A stretch of 64,000 bases of DNA. It comes from Acinetobacter sp. ANC 5054 (GTDB lineage: Bacteria > Pseudomonadota > Gammaproteobacteria > Pseudomonadales > Moraxellaceae). The stretch spans positions 1-64,000 of the forward strand of contig NZ_NEGG01000009.1 in assembly GCF_002135295.1 (NCBI RefSeq), written 5' to 3'. This document shows positions 45,558 through 56,737 of this stretch, in pieces; position 1 is the stretch's first letter, and every line of letters begins with the position of its first letter. The notes beneath the pieces were generated by a model. That model ran no database searches. It was not told where the DNA came from and saw only the letters and a list, made by a program, of their open reading frames with translations. Position numbers and translations under genes: made by a program.

Positions 45558-47267
45558 ATGTTAGACATTATTCCAAGCGGTATCCTTGTTTCAGTCGGGA
45601 TAATTTTTGCCGCACTTATTTTTATTGGTTTTATTATTGCTCGACTTTACCGTCGTTCAAGTAAAGAAATTTCATTTGTACGTACTGGTTTTGGCGGTGA
45701 AAAAGTCATTCTAGGTGGTGGTGCGATTGTACTTCCTGTCCTACATGAAATTATTCCAGTCAATATGAACACGCTACGTTTAGAAGTACGCCGCGCAGAC
45801 GACCAAGCGTTGATTACACGTGACCGTATGCGTGTGGATGTAATGGCTGAATTCTACGTGCGTGTAAAACCGACGGCAGAATCGATTGCTACAGCGGCAC
45901 AGACATTGGGTCAAAAGACCATGTCTCCAAATGAGTTGAAAAACTTAGTCGAAGGTAAATTTGTCGACTCGCTACGTGCCGTTGCGGCAGAAATGGCAAT
46001 GGAAGAACTACACGAAAAACGTGTCGACTTCGTGCAAAAAGTACAGCAAGTGGTATCTGAAGATTTACATAAAAACGGTTTAGAACTTGAAACTGTGTCT
46101 TTAACTGGTTTAGACCAAACCGGTTTCAAATACTTCAACCCACAAAATGCTTTCGATGCTGAAGGTTTAACTAAACTGACTGAAACCATTGAAGATCGCC
46201 GTCGTAAACGTAACGCGATTGAACAAGATGCTGACCTCGCAATCAAAACTAAGAACTTGGAAGCAGAACAAGCGCGCTTACAAATTCTACGTGAAGAAGA
46301 ATATGCAAAGCTGCAACAAGAACGTGAAATTTCCGTGCGCCGTGCTGAACAACTTGCTGAAATCGCAACTCAAGAAGCAGCAAAAAAACGTGAAGCCGAA
46401 GAAGCGCGTATTGCCGCAGAACGTGAAGTGGATTTAAAACGTATTACTGCAGCGCGTGACGTTGAAAACCAAAACATTCAAAAATCACAAATTATTCAGC
46501 AAGCACAAGTTGAGCAGAAGAAAACCATTGAGTTGGCTGAACAAGACCGTGCCATTGCGATTGCAGAAAAATCTCGTGCAGAATCTGAAGCCAAAGCACA
46601 TGCCGACCAAGCACGTGCACAAGCAGTAAAAGCTGAAGAAGAAGTGATTACGGTTCGTCAAATTCAACAAGCTGAGCGTCAAAAAGCAGTTGAATTGGTT
46701 TCTGCAAAAGAAAAAGCAGAAAAAGATGCAATTGCCATTACTGTTGCAGCTGAAGCAGGTAAACAAGCAGCTTCTGACGATGCCGAAGCAGTTCGTATTG
46801 CAGCTGAAGCTGAAGCTGAAAAAGTTCGCTTAAAAGCGAAAGGTGAAGCCGATGCGAAAGTTTTACTTGCTCAAGCAATGGAAAAGCAATATCAAGTGGA
46901 TGCAGAAGGTACACGTGCGGTAAACGAAGCGAACAATGTATTGTCTTCTGAACAGGTGGAAATGCAAATTCGTTTAGCCATGCTGAAATACTTACCTGAA
47001 ATCATTCGCGAAAGTGTTAAACCAATGGAAAACATTGATGACATTAAGATTTTGCAAGTGAATGGTTTAAATGGCGGTCACGCAGGTTCTTGCCAAGGTG
47101 ATGCTCACCATGAAGGCGGTAATGTAGCCCTTTCAGATCAAGTGGTGAACAGTGCTCTACGCTACCGCAGCCAAGCCCCTTTAATTGATAGCTTAATGAG
47201 TGAATTAGGCATTCAAGGTGGTGACATTAACGGTTTAACGCAGAGCTTGAATAAAAAAGCGGGTTAA
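45558..47267 (+). CDS. yqiK: Flotillin-family protein YqiK, 569 aa
   Basis: One N-terminal membrane anchor (GILVSVGIIFAALIFIGFIIARL), an SPFH/band-7 domain (~residues 35-230: FVRTGFGGEKVILGGG, VMAEFYVRVKPTA, SLTGLDQTGFKYF), then ~250 residues of Ala/Glu-rich coiled coil (QAEVEQKK-like heptads, EAEARIAAEREVDLKRI) and a C-terminal tail with a GGHAGSCQGDAHHEGG segment. Flotillins assemble oligomeric membrane platforms linked to envelope stress and lipid order. Partner of yqiJ. The His/Gly/Cys cluster in the tail might bind metal. Confidence 0.93.
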   Translation: MLDIIPSGILVSVGIIFAALIFIGFIIARLYRRSSKEISFVRTGFGGEKVILGGGAIVLPVLHEIIPVNMNTLRLEVRRADDQALITRDRMRVDVMAEFYVRVKPTAESIATAAQTLGQKTMSPNELKNLVEGKFVDSLRAVAAEMAMEELHEKRVDFVQKVQQVVSEDLHKNGLELETVSLTGLDQTGFKYFNPQNAFDAEGLTKLTETIEDRRRKRNAIEQDADLAIKTKNLEAEQARLQILREEEYAKLQQEREISVRRAEQLAEIATQEAAKKREAEEARIAAEREVDLKRITAARDVENQNIQKSQIIQQAQVEQKKTIELAEQDRAIAIAEKSRAESEAKAHADQARAQAVKAEEEVITVRQIQQAERQKAVELVSAKEKAEKDAIAITVAAEAGKQAASDDAEAVRIAAEAEAEKVRLKAKGEADAKVLLAQAMEKQYQVDAEGTRAVNEANNVLSSEQVEMQIRLAMLKYLPEIIRESVKPMENIDDIKILQVNGLNGGHAGSCQGDAHHEGGNVALSDQVVNSALRYRSQAPLIDSLMSELGIQGGDINGLTQSLNKKAG

Positions 47268-47289
47268 TACCCTCGATGTAACAAGAAAG

Positions 47290-47317
47290 CCGCAGCCTTA
47301 AAACTGCGGTTTTTTTT
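47290..47317 (+). terminator. Terminator of yqiK
   Basis: CCGCAG / CTGCGG with an 8-nt loop, then eight T. Confidence 0.8.
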
Positions 47318-47372
47318 AAATGAATATTTCAAATCAGTTTACTTAACAGTACCTAATAATAGCTATGGATCA

Positions 47373-47404
47373 TAAAAAAAAGCCCCTCATTTGAGGGGCT
47401 TTTC
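47373..47404. terminator. Terminator of sucD
   Basis: AGCCCCTC, ATTT, GAGGGGCT with a long A-run before, read on the minus strand as eight T after the stem. Confidence 0.85.
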
Positions 47405-47423
47405 ATTCATTTTAGTCGTTAAA

Positions 47424-48314
47424 TTAAACAAGACCTTTGGATTTTAACAAGTCAAACATGGTTGAACCCAATTCAGCAGGACTTCGTGTGTACGCCATAC
47501 CTGCTTTTTCAAAAGCGGCAAATTTTTCTTCCGCTGTACCCTTGCCACCCGAAATAATCGCGCCTGCATGGCCCATACGCTTCCCTTTCGGTGCAGTGAC
47601 ACCTGCAATATAACCCACGACTGGTTTAGTTACATGCGACTGAATATATTCAGCTGCTTCTTCTTCCGCCGTACCACCAATTTCACCAATCATGATGATC
47701 GCTTCAGTTTGAGGGTCTTCTTGGAACAGTTTCAAGCAGTCGATTTGATTCATACCCGGAATCGGGTCACCACCGATACCAATACAAGTTGACTGACCTA
47801 AACCCAGTTTAGTGGTTTGCGCTACGGCTTCGTAAGTCAACGTACCTGAACGTGAGATGATGCCAATTTTGCCCGGTTGATGAATATGCCCCGGCATAAT
47901 GCCAATCTTACATTCACCCGGTGTGATGATGCCCGGACAGTTTGGTCCAATCAGACGTGCATTATTGCCATAGGTTTCTAAATAACGCTTAGCTTTTAGC
48001 ATATCTAAAGTTGGCACACCTTCAGTGATCACCACAATTAACTCAATACCTGAGTCAATTGATTCAATGATGGAGTCCAATACATACGGTGCGGGTACAT
48101 AAATTGAAGTTGCAGTTGCACCTGTTTCACGCACTGCTTCTTTCATGGTATTGAATACCGGCAAATTCAAATGCGTTTGACCACCTTTGCCCGGTGTTAC
48201 CCCACCCACCACTTTTGTACCATAAGCAATCGATTGTTCCGAATGGAAAGTCCCGTTTTTACCAGTAAAGCCTTGAACCAATACAGTTGTGTCTTTATTT
48301 ACTAATACGCTCAT
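47424..48314 (-). CDS. sucD: Succinyl-CoA synthetase alpha subunit, 296 aa
   Basis: Converts succinyl-CoA to succinate with formation of ATP (or GTP). CoA-binding N-domain ([20 protein letters not shown]), [20 protein letters not shown], and the phosphohistidine loop [22 protein letters not shown]. The length is typical (about 290). AGGGG lies 8 nt before the ATG, 11 bp after sucC. Last gene of the suc cluster; a strong terminator follows. Confidence 0.97.
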   Translation of the reverse strand: MSVLVNKDTTVLVQGFTGKNGTFHSEQSIAYGTKVVGGVTPGKGGQTHLNLPVFNTMKEAVRETGATATSIYVPAPYVLDSIIESIDSGIELIVVITEGVPTLDMLKAKRYLETYGNNARLIGPNCPGIITPGECKIGIMPGHIHQPGKIGIISRSGTLTYEAVAQTTKLGLGQSTCIGIGGDPIPGMNQIDCLKLFQEDPQTEAIIMIGEIGGTAEEEAAEYIQSHVTKPVVGYIAGVTAPKGKRMGHAGAIISGGKGTAEEKFAAFEKAGMAYTRSPAELGSTMFDLLKSKGLV

Positions 48315-48325
48315 GATTAATCCCC

Positions 48326-49492
48326 TTAAGCTTTAACCGCAGCAACAATTTTTTCTGCTGCATCAGCAAGACCGCTAGCAGAAATGAGTGTCAAACCTGA
48401 TTCATCGAGTAATTTTGCACCCAATTCCGAGTTGTTACCCTCTAAACGGACAACTACAGGAACAGTTACATTTACTTCTTGAACCGCCGCAATAATCGCT
48501 TCAGCAATCATGTCACATCGTACAATCCCACCAAAAATATTAATCAACACGCCCTTAACAGAACCATCCGACAAAATAATTTTAAATGCTTCAATTACAC
48601 GTTCTTTTGTTGCACCGCCACCAACATCAAGGAAGTTAGCTGGTTGGCCGCCATACAACTTGATAATGTCCATCGTCGCCATAGCAAGACCTGCCCCATT
48701 GACCATACAGCCAATATTGCCTTCTAAGGCTACATAGTTCAGGTCAAATTCAGAAGCTTTCAGCTCACGCTCATTTTCTTGCGATTTGTCGCGCATCGCT
48801 GCAATTTCAGGTAAGCGGTACAGCGCATTAGAGTCGATACCTACTTTTGCATCTACACATAAAATTTCCCCATTTTCACGAACTGATAATGGATTGATTT
48901 CAAATAATGCAAAATCATTTTCAATAAATGCTTGATAGGCTGCTGTCATGATTTTAACAAATTGGTTAATTTGCTCATTTTTCAAATTCAGTGCGAAACC
49001 AACTTCACGTGCTTGGAATGGCTGTAAGCCAACTAAAGGATCGACTTCAACTTTAATAATTTTTTCAGGTGTTTCTTCTGCGACTTTTTCAATTTCTACA
49101 CCGCCTTCAGTCGATGCCATAAAAGTTACGCGTCGGCTAGAGCGGTCAACGACCGCGCCCAAATACAATTCACGCTCTACTGGGTAAACATCTTCAGCCA
49201 CCAAAATACTGTTTACAGGCTGACCATTTGCATCAGTTTGATAAGTGACTAAACGCGTACCGATAATGCTGTTGGCGTAATCAGCCGCTTCTTGCGCTGT
49301 TTTAACGACCTTTACACCGCCCGCTTTACCACGACCGCCTGCATGAACTTGGGCTTTTAAAACTGCGAACTTACCGCCTAGTTGTTCAAACGCAGCTACT
49401 GTCTCATCTGCATTTGTGGCAAGAATACCTTCTTGCACTGGCATACCATATTTTTTTAATAACGCTTTAGCTTGATATTCATGTAGATTCAT
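48326..49492 (-). CDS. sucC: Succinyl-CoA synthetase beta subunit, 388 aa
   Basis: ATP-grasp nucleotide-binding subunit. [16 protein letters not shown] start, [34 protein letters not shown] (metal site), [21 protein letters not shown], and [14 protein letters not shown]. 388 residues is the family norm. It follows lpdA after a 179-bp gap with a terminator, so sucCD probably has its own promoter. Confidence 0.97.
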   Translation of the reverse strand: MNLHEYQAKALLKKYGMPVQEGILATNADETVAAFEQLGGKFAVLKAQVHAGGRGKAGGVKVVKTAQEAADYANSIIGTRLVTYQTDANGQPVNSILVAEDVYPVERELYLGAVVDRSSRRVTFMASTEGGVEIEKVAEETPEKIIKVEVDPLVGLQPFQAREVGFALNLKNEQINQFVKIMTAAYQAFIENDFALFEINPLSVRENGEILCVDAKVGIDSNALYRLPEIAAMRDKSQENERELKASEFDLNYVALEGNIGCMVNGAGLAMATMDIIKLYGGQPANFLDVGGGATKERVIEAFKIILSDGSVKGVLINIFGGIVRCDMIAEAIIAAVQEVNVTVPVVVRLEGNNSELGAKLLDESGLTLISASGLADAAEKIVAAVKA

Positions 49493-49638
49493 TGAACAAC
49501 CTTTTTCTCTTCTTTACTTTGTTATGACCCATTAAAGCCCAGACATCCGTCAAAGCAGCTTTAACCTTTATAAAATTTAAAATATTTCTTATCTTTATTT
49601 TTAGATGATTGTTCAAACAAAAACAACCACCTGAAACA

Positions 49639-49666
49639 AAAAAGAGCGGCCTAAGCCGCTCTTTTG
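49639..49666. terminator. Terminator of lpdA
   Basis: GAGCGGC, CTAA, GCCGCTC with T/A runs. It separates lpdA from sucCD. Confidence 0.8.
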
Positions 49667-49671
49667 TCATC

Positions 49672-51145
<1,474 letters not shown>

Positions 51146-51162
51146 TGCATTATTCTGAAGTA

Positions 51163-52380
51163 TTAAAGATCAAGGATTAGCTTAGCTGGCTCTTCTAACA
51201 ATTCTTTGATTGTTACAAGGAAGCCTACTGCTTCTTTACCATCGATTAGACGGTGGTCATAAGAAAGCGCTAAGTACATCATTGGCAAGATTTCTACTTG
51301 ACCATTTACAGCCATAGGACGTTCTTGGATTTTATGCATACCCAAAATCGCAGTTTGTGGCGTATTTAAGATTGGTGTAGAAAGTAATGAACCGAAAGTA
51401 CCACCATTAGTAATAGTGAATGTACCGCCAGTCATATCTTCAATACCCAATTTACCGTCACGTGCTTTACCAGCATATGCACGGATACCGTTTTCTACTT
51501 CAGCATAGTTCATGCGGTCAGTATCACGAAGAACTGGAACCACTAGACCACGGTCAGAAGATACAGCAACACCGATGTCATAGAAACCGTGATAAACAAT
51601 GTCGTTACCATCGATTGAAGCATTTACAGCTGGGTAGCGTTTAAGTGCTTCAGTTGCTGCTTTAACAAAGAATGACATGAAGCCAAGACGTGCACCATGA
51701 CGCTTTTCAAAAGCGTCTTTGTATTGTGCACGCATTTCCATGATTGGTTTCATGTTCACTTCGTTAAACGTAGTCAACATTGCAGTTTCTTGAGTTGCAG
51801 CAAGAAGACGTTCAGCAACACGTTTACGAAGACGAGTCATTGGAACACGTTTTTCGATACGCTCACCAACAGCAACGCTTAATGGCGCAGCAGCAGGTGC
51901 AGCTGGTTTAGTTTGATGATTTGCAACATCTTCTTTAGTGATGCGGCCACCGCGACCAGTACCTGCAACGTCAGCAGCAGCAATACCAGACTCAGTCAAT
52001 GCTTTACGAACTGCAGGAGCTTGATCAGATACAGGCTGAGCACGTTCAACAACAGGAGCAGCACCCGCTTGAGTTTGCGCAGCAGCTTGTTCTACTTTCT
52101 CTTCTGATTGAACAGCTTGAGTTTGAGCAGCGCCAGAAGCAGCACCTTCTTCAAAAGTCGCAATCACTTCAGCAGAAAGAACTGTATCGCCTTCATTTTT
52201 AACGATTTCAGTAATTGTACCGTCAGCAGGAGCTACAACTTCTAAAACAACTTTATCTGTTTCAATATCACAAATCACTTCGTCACGTGATACTGCTTCA
52301 CCTGGTTGTTTGTGCCAAGTTGCAACTGTACCGTCAGCAACTGACTCTGGGAATACCGGTGCTTTAATTTCGGTTGCCAT
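51163..52380 (-). CDS. sucB: Dihydrolipoyllysine succinyltransferase (E2o), 405 aa
   Basis: Core of the 2-oxoglutarate dehydrogenase complex. Lipoyl domain at the N-terminus with the modified Lys in [11 protein letters not shown], an Ala/Gln-rich linker, the peripheral-subunit-binding domain ([22 protein letters not shown]), and the catalytic domain with active-site His/Asp in [17 protein letters not shown]. It has one lipoyl domain, as is usual for E2o. GGAG lies 9 nt before the ATG. It follows sucA by 16 bp. Confidence 0.97.
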   Translation of the reverse strand: MATEIKAPVFPESVADGTVATWHKQPGEAVSRDEVICDIETDKVVLEVVAPADGTITEIVKNEGDTVLSAEVIATFEEGAASGAAQTQAVQSEEKVEQAAAQTQAGAAPVVERAQPVSDQAPAVRKALTESGIAAADVAGTGRGGRITKEDVANHQTKPAAPAAAPLSVAVGERIEKRVPMTRLRKRVAERLLAATQETAMLTTFNEVNMKPIMEMRAQYKDAFEKRHGARLGFMSFFVKAATEALKRYPAVNASIDGNDIVYHGFYDIGVAVSSDRGLVVPVLRDTDRMNYAEVENGIRAYAGKARDGKLGIEDMTGGTFTITNGGTFGSLLSTPILNTPQTAILGMHKIQERPMAVNGQVEILPMMYLALSYDHRLIDGKEAVGFLVTIKELLEEPAKLILDL

Positions 52381-52396
52381 TATTAAGAATCTCCTG

Positions 52397-55231
52397 TTAT
52401 TCAGCTACGATAGCTAAAGCATCATTTACGAGCTGAGCTTGTTGTTTTGCGTGCAAATATGGTGAACCACAAGCCGGTGCAGCAGAAGCTTCACGACCTG
52501 CATAACTAATACGAACTTGTTTGCCCGCTTTCATCACGTCGTCATATAGACGCGGAGCGATGAATAACCATGCACCTTGGTTCTTCGGTTCTTCTTGAGC
52601 CCAAACCAATTCTTTAACGTTTGGATATTGTGCAAGAACTTCAGCAAGACGTGCTTCTGGGTACGGATACAATTGTTCAATACGAACGATTGCTGTGTTG
52701 TTCAATTCTTTTTCACGACGTTTTTCAAGTAAGTCGTAGTAAACCTTACCACCACAAAGCACAAGACGAGTTACGTCTGACTTGTTGATGTTGTCGATTT
52801 CGTCGATCACAGTTTGGAATGTACCGTTTGCAAGCTCTTCTAAAGTAGACGTTGCAAGTTTGTGACGAAGAAGAGACTTCGGTGAAGTCACGATCATTGG
52901 CTTACGAATCGGACGAAGTGCTTGACGACGCATCGCATGGTAAATCTGCGCTGGTGTAGTCGGTGTGATCACTTGCATGTTTTCTTCAGCACATAACTGT
53001 AAGAAACGCTCTAAACGAGCTGATGAATGCTCAGGACCTTGACCTTCAAAGCCGTGTGGAAGAAGCATAGTCAGACCGCATACGCGTTCCCACTTGGTTT
53101 CGCCAGACGCGATGAACTGATCGATTACAACCTGTGCACAGTTTGCGAAGTCACCAAATTGCGCTTCCCAAATCACGAGGCTCTTCGGAAGAGTCGTTGC
53201 ATAACCGTATTCGAATGCCAATACCGCCATTTCTGACAATAATGAGTCATAAATTGCAGTACGTGGTTGGTTTTCTTTCAAGTTACATAATGGAATGTAA
53301 GTTGAACCATCTACTTGGTTATGAAGTTTTGCATGACGGTGTGAGAATGTACCACGACCAACGTCTTCACCTGTTAAACGAACAAGGAAGCCTTCATCTA
53401 GAATAGTTGCGTAAGCTAAAGTTTCAGCAGCACCCCAGTTCAATGGCATTTCACCAGTCTGCATTTTCAGACGGTCATCAATCACTTTAGCAACCTGACG
53501 TTGCATCACGAAGCCTTCTGGAAGCTCGCGCATTTTCGCACCAAGCTCTTTTAGACGTTCGATTGGGAAAGTAGTATCCCATTTGTCTGTGTATTCGTGA
53601 CCTAAATAAGGTTTCCAATCCACAAACATTTTTGTATTTGGTTCAAGTACAAGTGCATTCGCAACGTGTTTACCTGCTTCAAGGTCAGAACGATACTGTT
53701 CAACCATTGCATCAGCAGCAGCACGATCAAGCACGCCTTCTTGTACTAGTTTGTCAGCATAAAGCGTACGAGTAGTCGCTTTCTTCGTGATGACTTGATA
53801 CATCATTGGCTGAGTTGCAGCTGGCTCGTCTGCTTCGTTATGACCACGACGACGGTAGCAGAACATGTCAATGACAACGTCTTTACGGAAAGTATGACGG
53901 AAATCATGTGCCAATTGTGAAACGAACAGTACCGATTCAGGATCATCACCATTTACATGGAAGATCGGTGCTTGGATCATTTTCGCAATGTCAGTACAAT
54001 ATTCTGTAGAACGCGCATCACGTGGATCAGATGTTGTAAAACCAACTTGGTTATTTACAACGATATGAACTGTACCACCTACTGTGTAACCACGAGTTTG
54101 TGACATTTGGAAGGTTTCTTGGTTTACACCTTGACCAGCAAATGCAGCATCACCGTGTACAATGATCGGTAATACATCATCACCACCAATGTCTTTACGA
54201 CGTACTTGACGAGCACGTACAGAACCTTCTACTACAGGTCCAACGATTTCTAAGTGTGATGGGTTAAACGCTAATGCTAAGTGAACTTCGCCACCTGGAG
54301 TCATTACGTTTGAAGAGAAACCTTGGTGGTATTTAACGTCACCAGAACCTTTCTTATGAAGTGATTTACCTTCAAACTCACCAAATAGGTCAGCTGGGTT
54401 TTTACCCATGATGTTTACAAGAAGGTTTAGACGGCCACGGTGAGGCATACCGATCACAACTTCTTTACAACCAACAGAACCTGCGCGTTGAATAAGTTCA
54501 TTCACCATAGGAATGAAAGATTCACCACCTTCAACACCGAAACGTTTCGCACCAACGAATTTGTTACCAAGGTATTTTTCAAGACCTTCAGCAGCAGTCA
54601 AGCGTTCTAAAACGTGTTTTTTCTGTTCTACGGTATAACCGAATTGACCACGTGCACCTTCAAGACGTTGTTGAATCCAACGTTTTTCTTTGGTATCAAC
54701 AATGTGCATGTATTCAACACCAATAGAAGCAGTATATGTTGCTTCCATTGCTTGAACCATTTCGCCTAAAGTTGCTTCAGACTTACCGATTGCAAGGTTA
54801 CCTGTATTGAAAACAGTGTCTAAATCAGACTGAGTCAAACCATGCGACGCAAGGTCAAGATCAGGCACGATTTCACGCTTAGCAAGACCAAGTGGATCTA
54901 ATTTTGCGTTTTGATGACCACGGTTACGGTATGCGGCAATAAGTTGTAATACACCGATTTGACGGCGCTCATGTTCAGAGCTTACTGCACTTTGCACTAC
55001 AGGCTGAACACGGCTTGAATTACGACCTAATAATAGGAATTGCTCACGTACATTGCTATGTGGCTGATCACCTTTCGGGAATTTATCGAAGTATGTACGC
55101 CAGTCAGCTTCCACTGAGTCTGGAGCGGTTAAATACTGCTCATAAAGTTCTTCAATATACGCTGCACTGTCAGCGCTAAGTTCAGTGTCAAGACGCAGTG
55201 CGTCAGCAACTTCTTGCATTTGTGGACCCAT
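52397..55231 (-). CDS. sucA: 2-oxoglutarate dehydrogenase E1 component, 944 aa
   Basis: Thiamine-diphosphate enzyme that decarboxylates 2-oxoglutarate. N-terminal E2-binding helix region ([21 protein letters not shown]), active-site block [23 protein letters not shown]/Mg motif [20 protein letters not shown] with [17 protein letters not shown], and FAHRHAKLH-type segment ([13 protein letters not shown]). The length is near 930-945. The ATG at 55231 has AGGAA too close (about 1 nt); an alternative at 55219 (MQEVADAL) is plausible. Preceded by a structured leader. Confidence 0.96.
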   Translation of the reverse strand: MGPQMQEVADALRLDTELSADSAAYIEELYEQYLTAPDSVEADWRTYFDKFPKGDQPHSNVREQFLLLGRNSSRVQPVVQSAVSSEHERRQIGVLQLIAAYRNRGHQNAKLDPLGLAKREIVPDLDLASHGLTQSDLDTVFNTGNLAIGKSEATLGEMVQAMEATYTASIGVEYMHIVDTKEKRWIQQRLEGARGQFGYTVEQKKHVLERLTAAEGLEKYLGNKFVGAKRFGVEGGESFIPMVNELIQRAGSVGCKEVVIGMPHRGRLNLLVNIMGKNPADLFGEFEGKSLHKKGSGDVKYHQGFSSNVMTPGGEVHLALAFNPSHLEIVGPVVEGSVRARQVRRKDIGGDDVLPIIVHGDAAFAGQGVNQETFQMSQTRGYTVGGTVHIVVNNQVGFTTSDPRDARSTEYCTDIAKMIQAPIFHVNGDDPESVLFVSQLAHDFRHTFRKDVVIDMFCYRRRGHNEADEPAATQPMMYQVITKKATTRTLYADKLVQEGVLDRAAADAMVEQYRSDLEAGKHVANALVLEPNTKMFVDWKPYLGHEYTDKWDTTFPIERLKELGAKMRELPEGFVMQRQVAKVIDDRLKMQTGEMPLNWGAAETLAYATILDEGFLVRLTGEDVGRGTFSHRHAKLHNQVDGSTYIPLCNLKENQPRTAIYDSLLSEMAVLAFEYGYATTLPKSLVIWEAQFGDFANCAQVVIDQFIASGETKWERVCGLTMLLPHGFEGQGPEHSSARLERFLQLCAEENMQVITPTTPAQIYHAMRRQALRPIRKPMIVTSPKSLLRHKLATSTLEELANGTFQTVIDEIDNINKSDVTRLVLCGGKVYYDLLEKRREKELNNTAIVRIEQLYPYPEARLAEVLAQYPNVKELVWAQEEPKNQGAWLFIAPRLYDDVMKAGKQVRISYAGREASAAPACGSPYLHAKQQAQLVNDALAIVAE

Positions 55232-55282
55232 TTCCTATTGCAAAAACATTTCAGGATGCTTTTTAAGCGAACCCATGATTAA

Positions 55283-55431
55283 TAATGTCAAATTGGTAAC
55301 ATGACATTAGTCCCCATTAGGCTGAAGCCATGAGGCGTTATCACTACATTAGGATTACCCAATGTGATTAATGAACAATAACGCCCTCAGCGGCATCATT
55401 ACTCATTGAGAAATACCCGACAAATATCGGG
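55283..55431 (-). promoter_or_regulatory. Structured 5' leader of sucA, candidate cis-regulatory RNA
   Basis: Three stem-loops in order on the minus strand: CCCGA/TCGGG (55431-55416); a long composite stem pairing ATAACGCCCTC (55378-55388) with GAGGCGTTAT (55332-55341) with one bulged G, extended by GCC/GGC (55394-55392 with 55329-55327) and capped by CACATT/AATGT-type pairing; then TAATGTCA/TGACATTA (55309-55283). Its position just before the sucA ribosome site suggests regulation of sucA expression. The Rfam sucA motifs of other proteobacteria are a precedent, but I could not test a match. Confidence 0.45.
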
Positions 55432-55970
55432 CAATTTTTTGCAAATCGTCTTAGAAAAATTAAATTTAGACTGATTAACTTTTCTAAATCGACTTATCAA
55501 CATTTATATACCGAGTTCAGAGGGTAATTTGTTGAAAAAATGTACCTATTTCAAACTCATTTTTCGCATATAGTGATTCTCTAAATGCTAACACGTCCAA
55601 ACATTTTCAATTGATTTTTTTGACACATACCACCCATAAATTAGCAAAATACATTGTGCGTATTTTCATCTATGATATGGTGCTACAGATAAAAATATCT
55701 TTCAATTGAGACCAAAGTCTACGTCAATAAAACTTTAGCGACAGCACATAAAAATAAAAGAGAGCAGATATTACTATCCCCTCCCTTCTAATTACGTTAC
55801 ATAATAACATTTTCTAATGTTTTTGACAGACTTGAACGAGCGATTCATCAATAAATAACCATATACGCATCGTTTTATACTTTAAATCTATTTCATTTAC
55901 GGTTAAAAGCAGTCCCAAGCGAATCAACCACATTATTTAGCTTGCACAATCATCAATTTTTCTTATGACA

Positions 55971-56006
55971 AAAAAAAAAGCGCACCAACTGGCACGCTTT
56001 TTTTTG
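55971..56006. terminator. Terminator of sdhB
   Basis: AGCGTGCCA / TGGTGCGCT stem (two G-T pairs) flanked by A9 and T9 runs. Confidence 0.75.
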
Positions 56007-56015
56007 AAGAATCTA

Positions 56016-56723
56016 TTAGCCTAGATCTAAAAGCATGTTACGGATGTGACCGATTGCTTTAGTCGGGTTTAAACCCTTAGGACATACAGATACACAGTTC
56101 ATAATACCTTTACAACGGAACAGCGAGAATGGGTCGTCAAGACGAGCCAAACGCTCTTGAGTTGCTGTATCACGAGAATCAATGATGAAACGATATGCGT
56201 TCAACAATGCTGAAGGACCCAAGAATTTGTCAGGGTTCCACCAGAATGATGGGCATGAAGTTGAACAACATGCACAAAGAATACATTCGTACAAACCATC
56301 AAGGTGCTCACGCTCTTCAGGAGACTGTAAACGCTCTTTAGGAGGTGCAGGTTGGTTGTTAATCAAGAACGGATGGATCTTGTCATATTGATCATAGAAC
56401 TGATTCATATCTACAACCAAATCTTTCACTACTGGAAGACCTGGAAGTGGACGAATTGTAATTGTCTCAGGTAAGTCGTTTAGGTTCCAAAGACACGCTA
56501 AACCGTTTTTACCATTGATGTTTACACCATCAGAACCACAAATACCTTCACGGCACGAACGACGGAACGTTAAAGATTCGTCTTGTACTTTTAATGCTAG
56601 AAGCGCATCAAGCAACATACGGTGCTTGTCAGTCAACTCTAGTTTAAAAGTTTGCATGTACGGTGCTGCATCCTTATCAGGATCGTAGCGGTAGATATTA
56701 AATGTACGAGTACCTCTACTCAT
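56016..56723 (-). CDS. sdhB: Succinate dehydrogenase iron-sulfur subunit, 235 aa
   Basis: Carries [2Fe-2S] ligands in CREGICGSDGVNINGKNGLAC (~residues 57-77), [4Fe-4S] in CILCACCSTSCP and [3Fe-4S] in CKGIMNCVSVCPKGL. It passes electrons from FAD of SdhA to ubiquinone in complex II. GGGAG lies 7 nt before the ATG, 14 bp after sdhA. Last gene of sdhCDAB. Confidence 0.98.
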   Translation of the reverse strand: MSRGTRTFNIYRYDPDKDAAPYMQTFKLELTDKHRMLLDALLALKVQDESLTFRRSCREGICGSDGVNINGKNGLACLWNLNDLPETITIRPLPGLPVVKDLVVDMNQFYDQYDKIHPFLINNQPAPPKERLQSPEEREHLDGLYECILCACCSTSCPSFWWNPDKFLGPSALLNAYRFIIDSRDTATQERLARLDDPFSLFRCKGIMNCVSVCPKGLNPTKAIGHIRNMLLDLG

Positions 56724-56737
56724 CTTACTTCTCCCTA

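Larger units (their letters stand above)
55232..56015. other. 784-bp sdhB-sucA spacer
   Basis: No gene on either strand. The sucA-proximal ~200 bp form nested inverted repeats on the minus strand (see 55283-55431). The sdhB end carries its terminator. The middle ~500 bp are AT-rich and presumably hold the sucA promoter, which I could not place with confidence. Confidence 0.6.
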
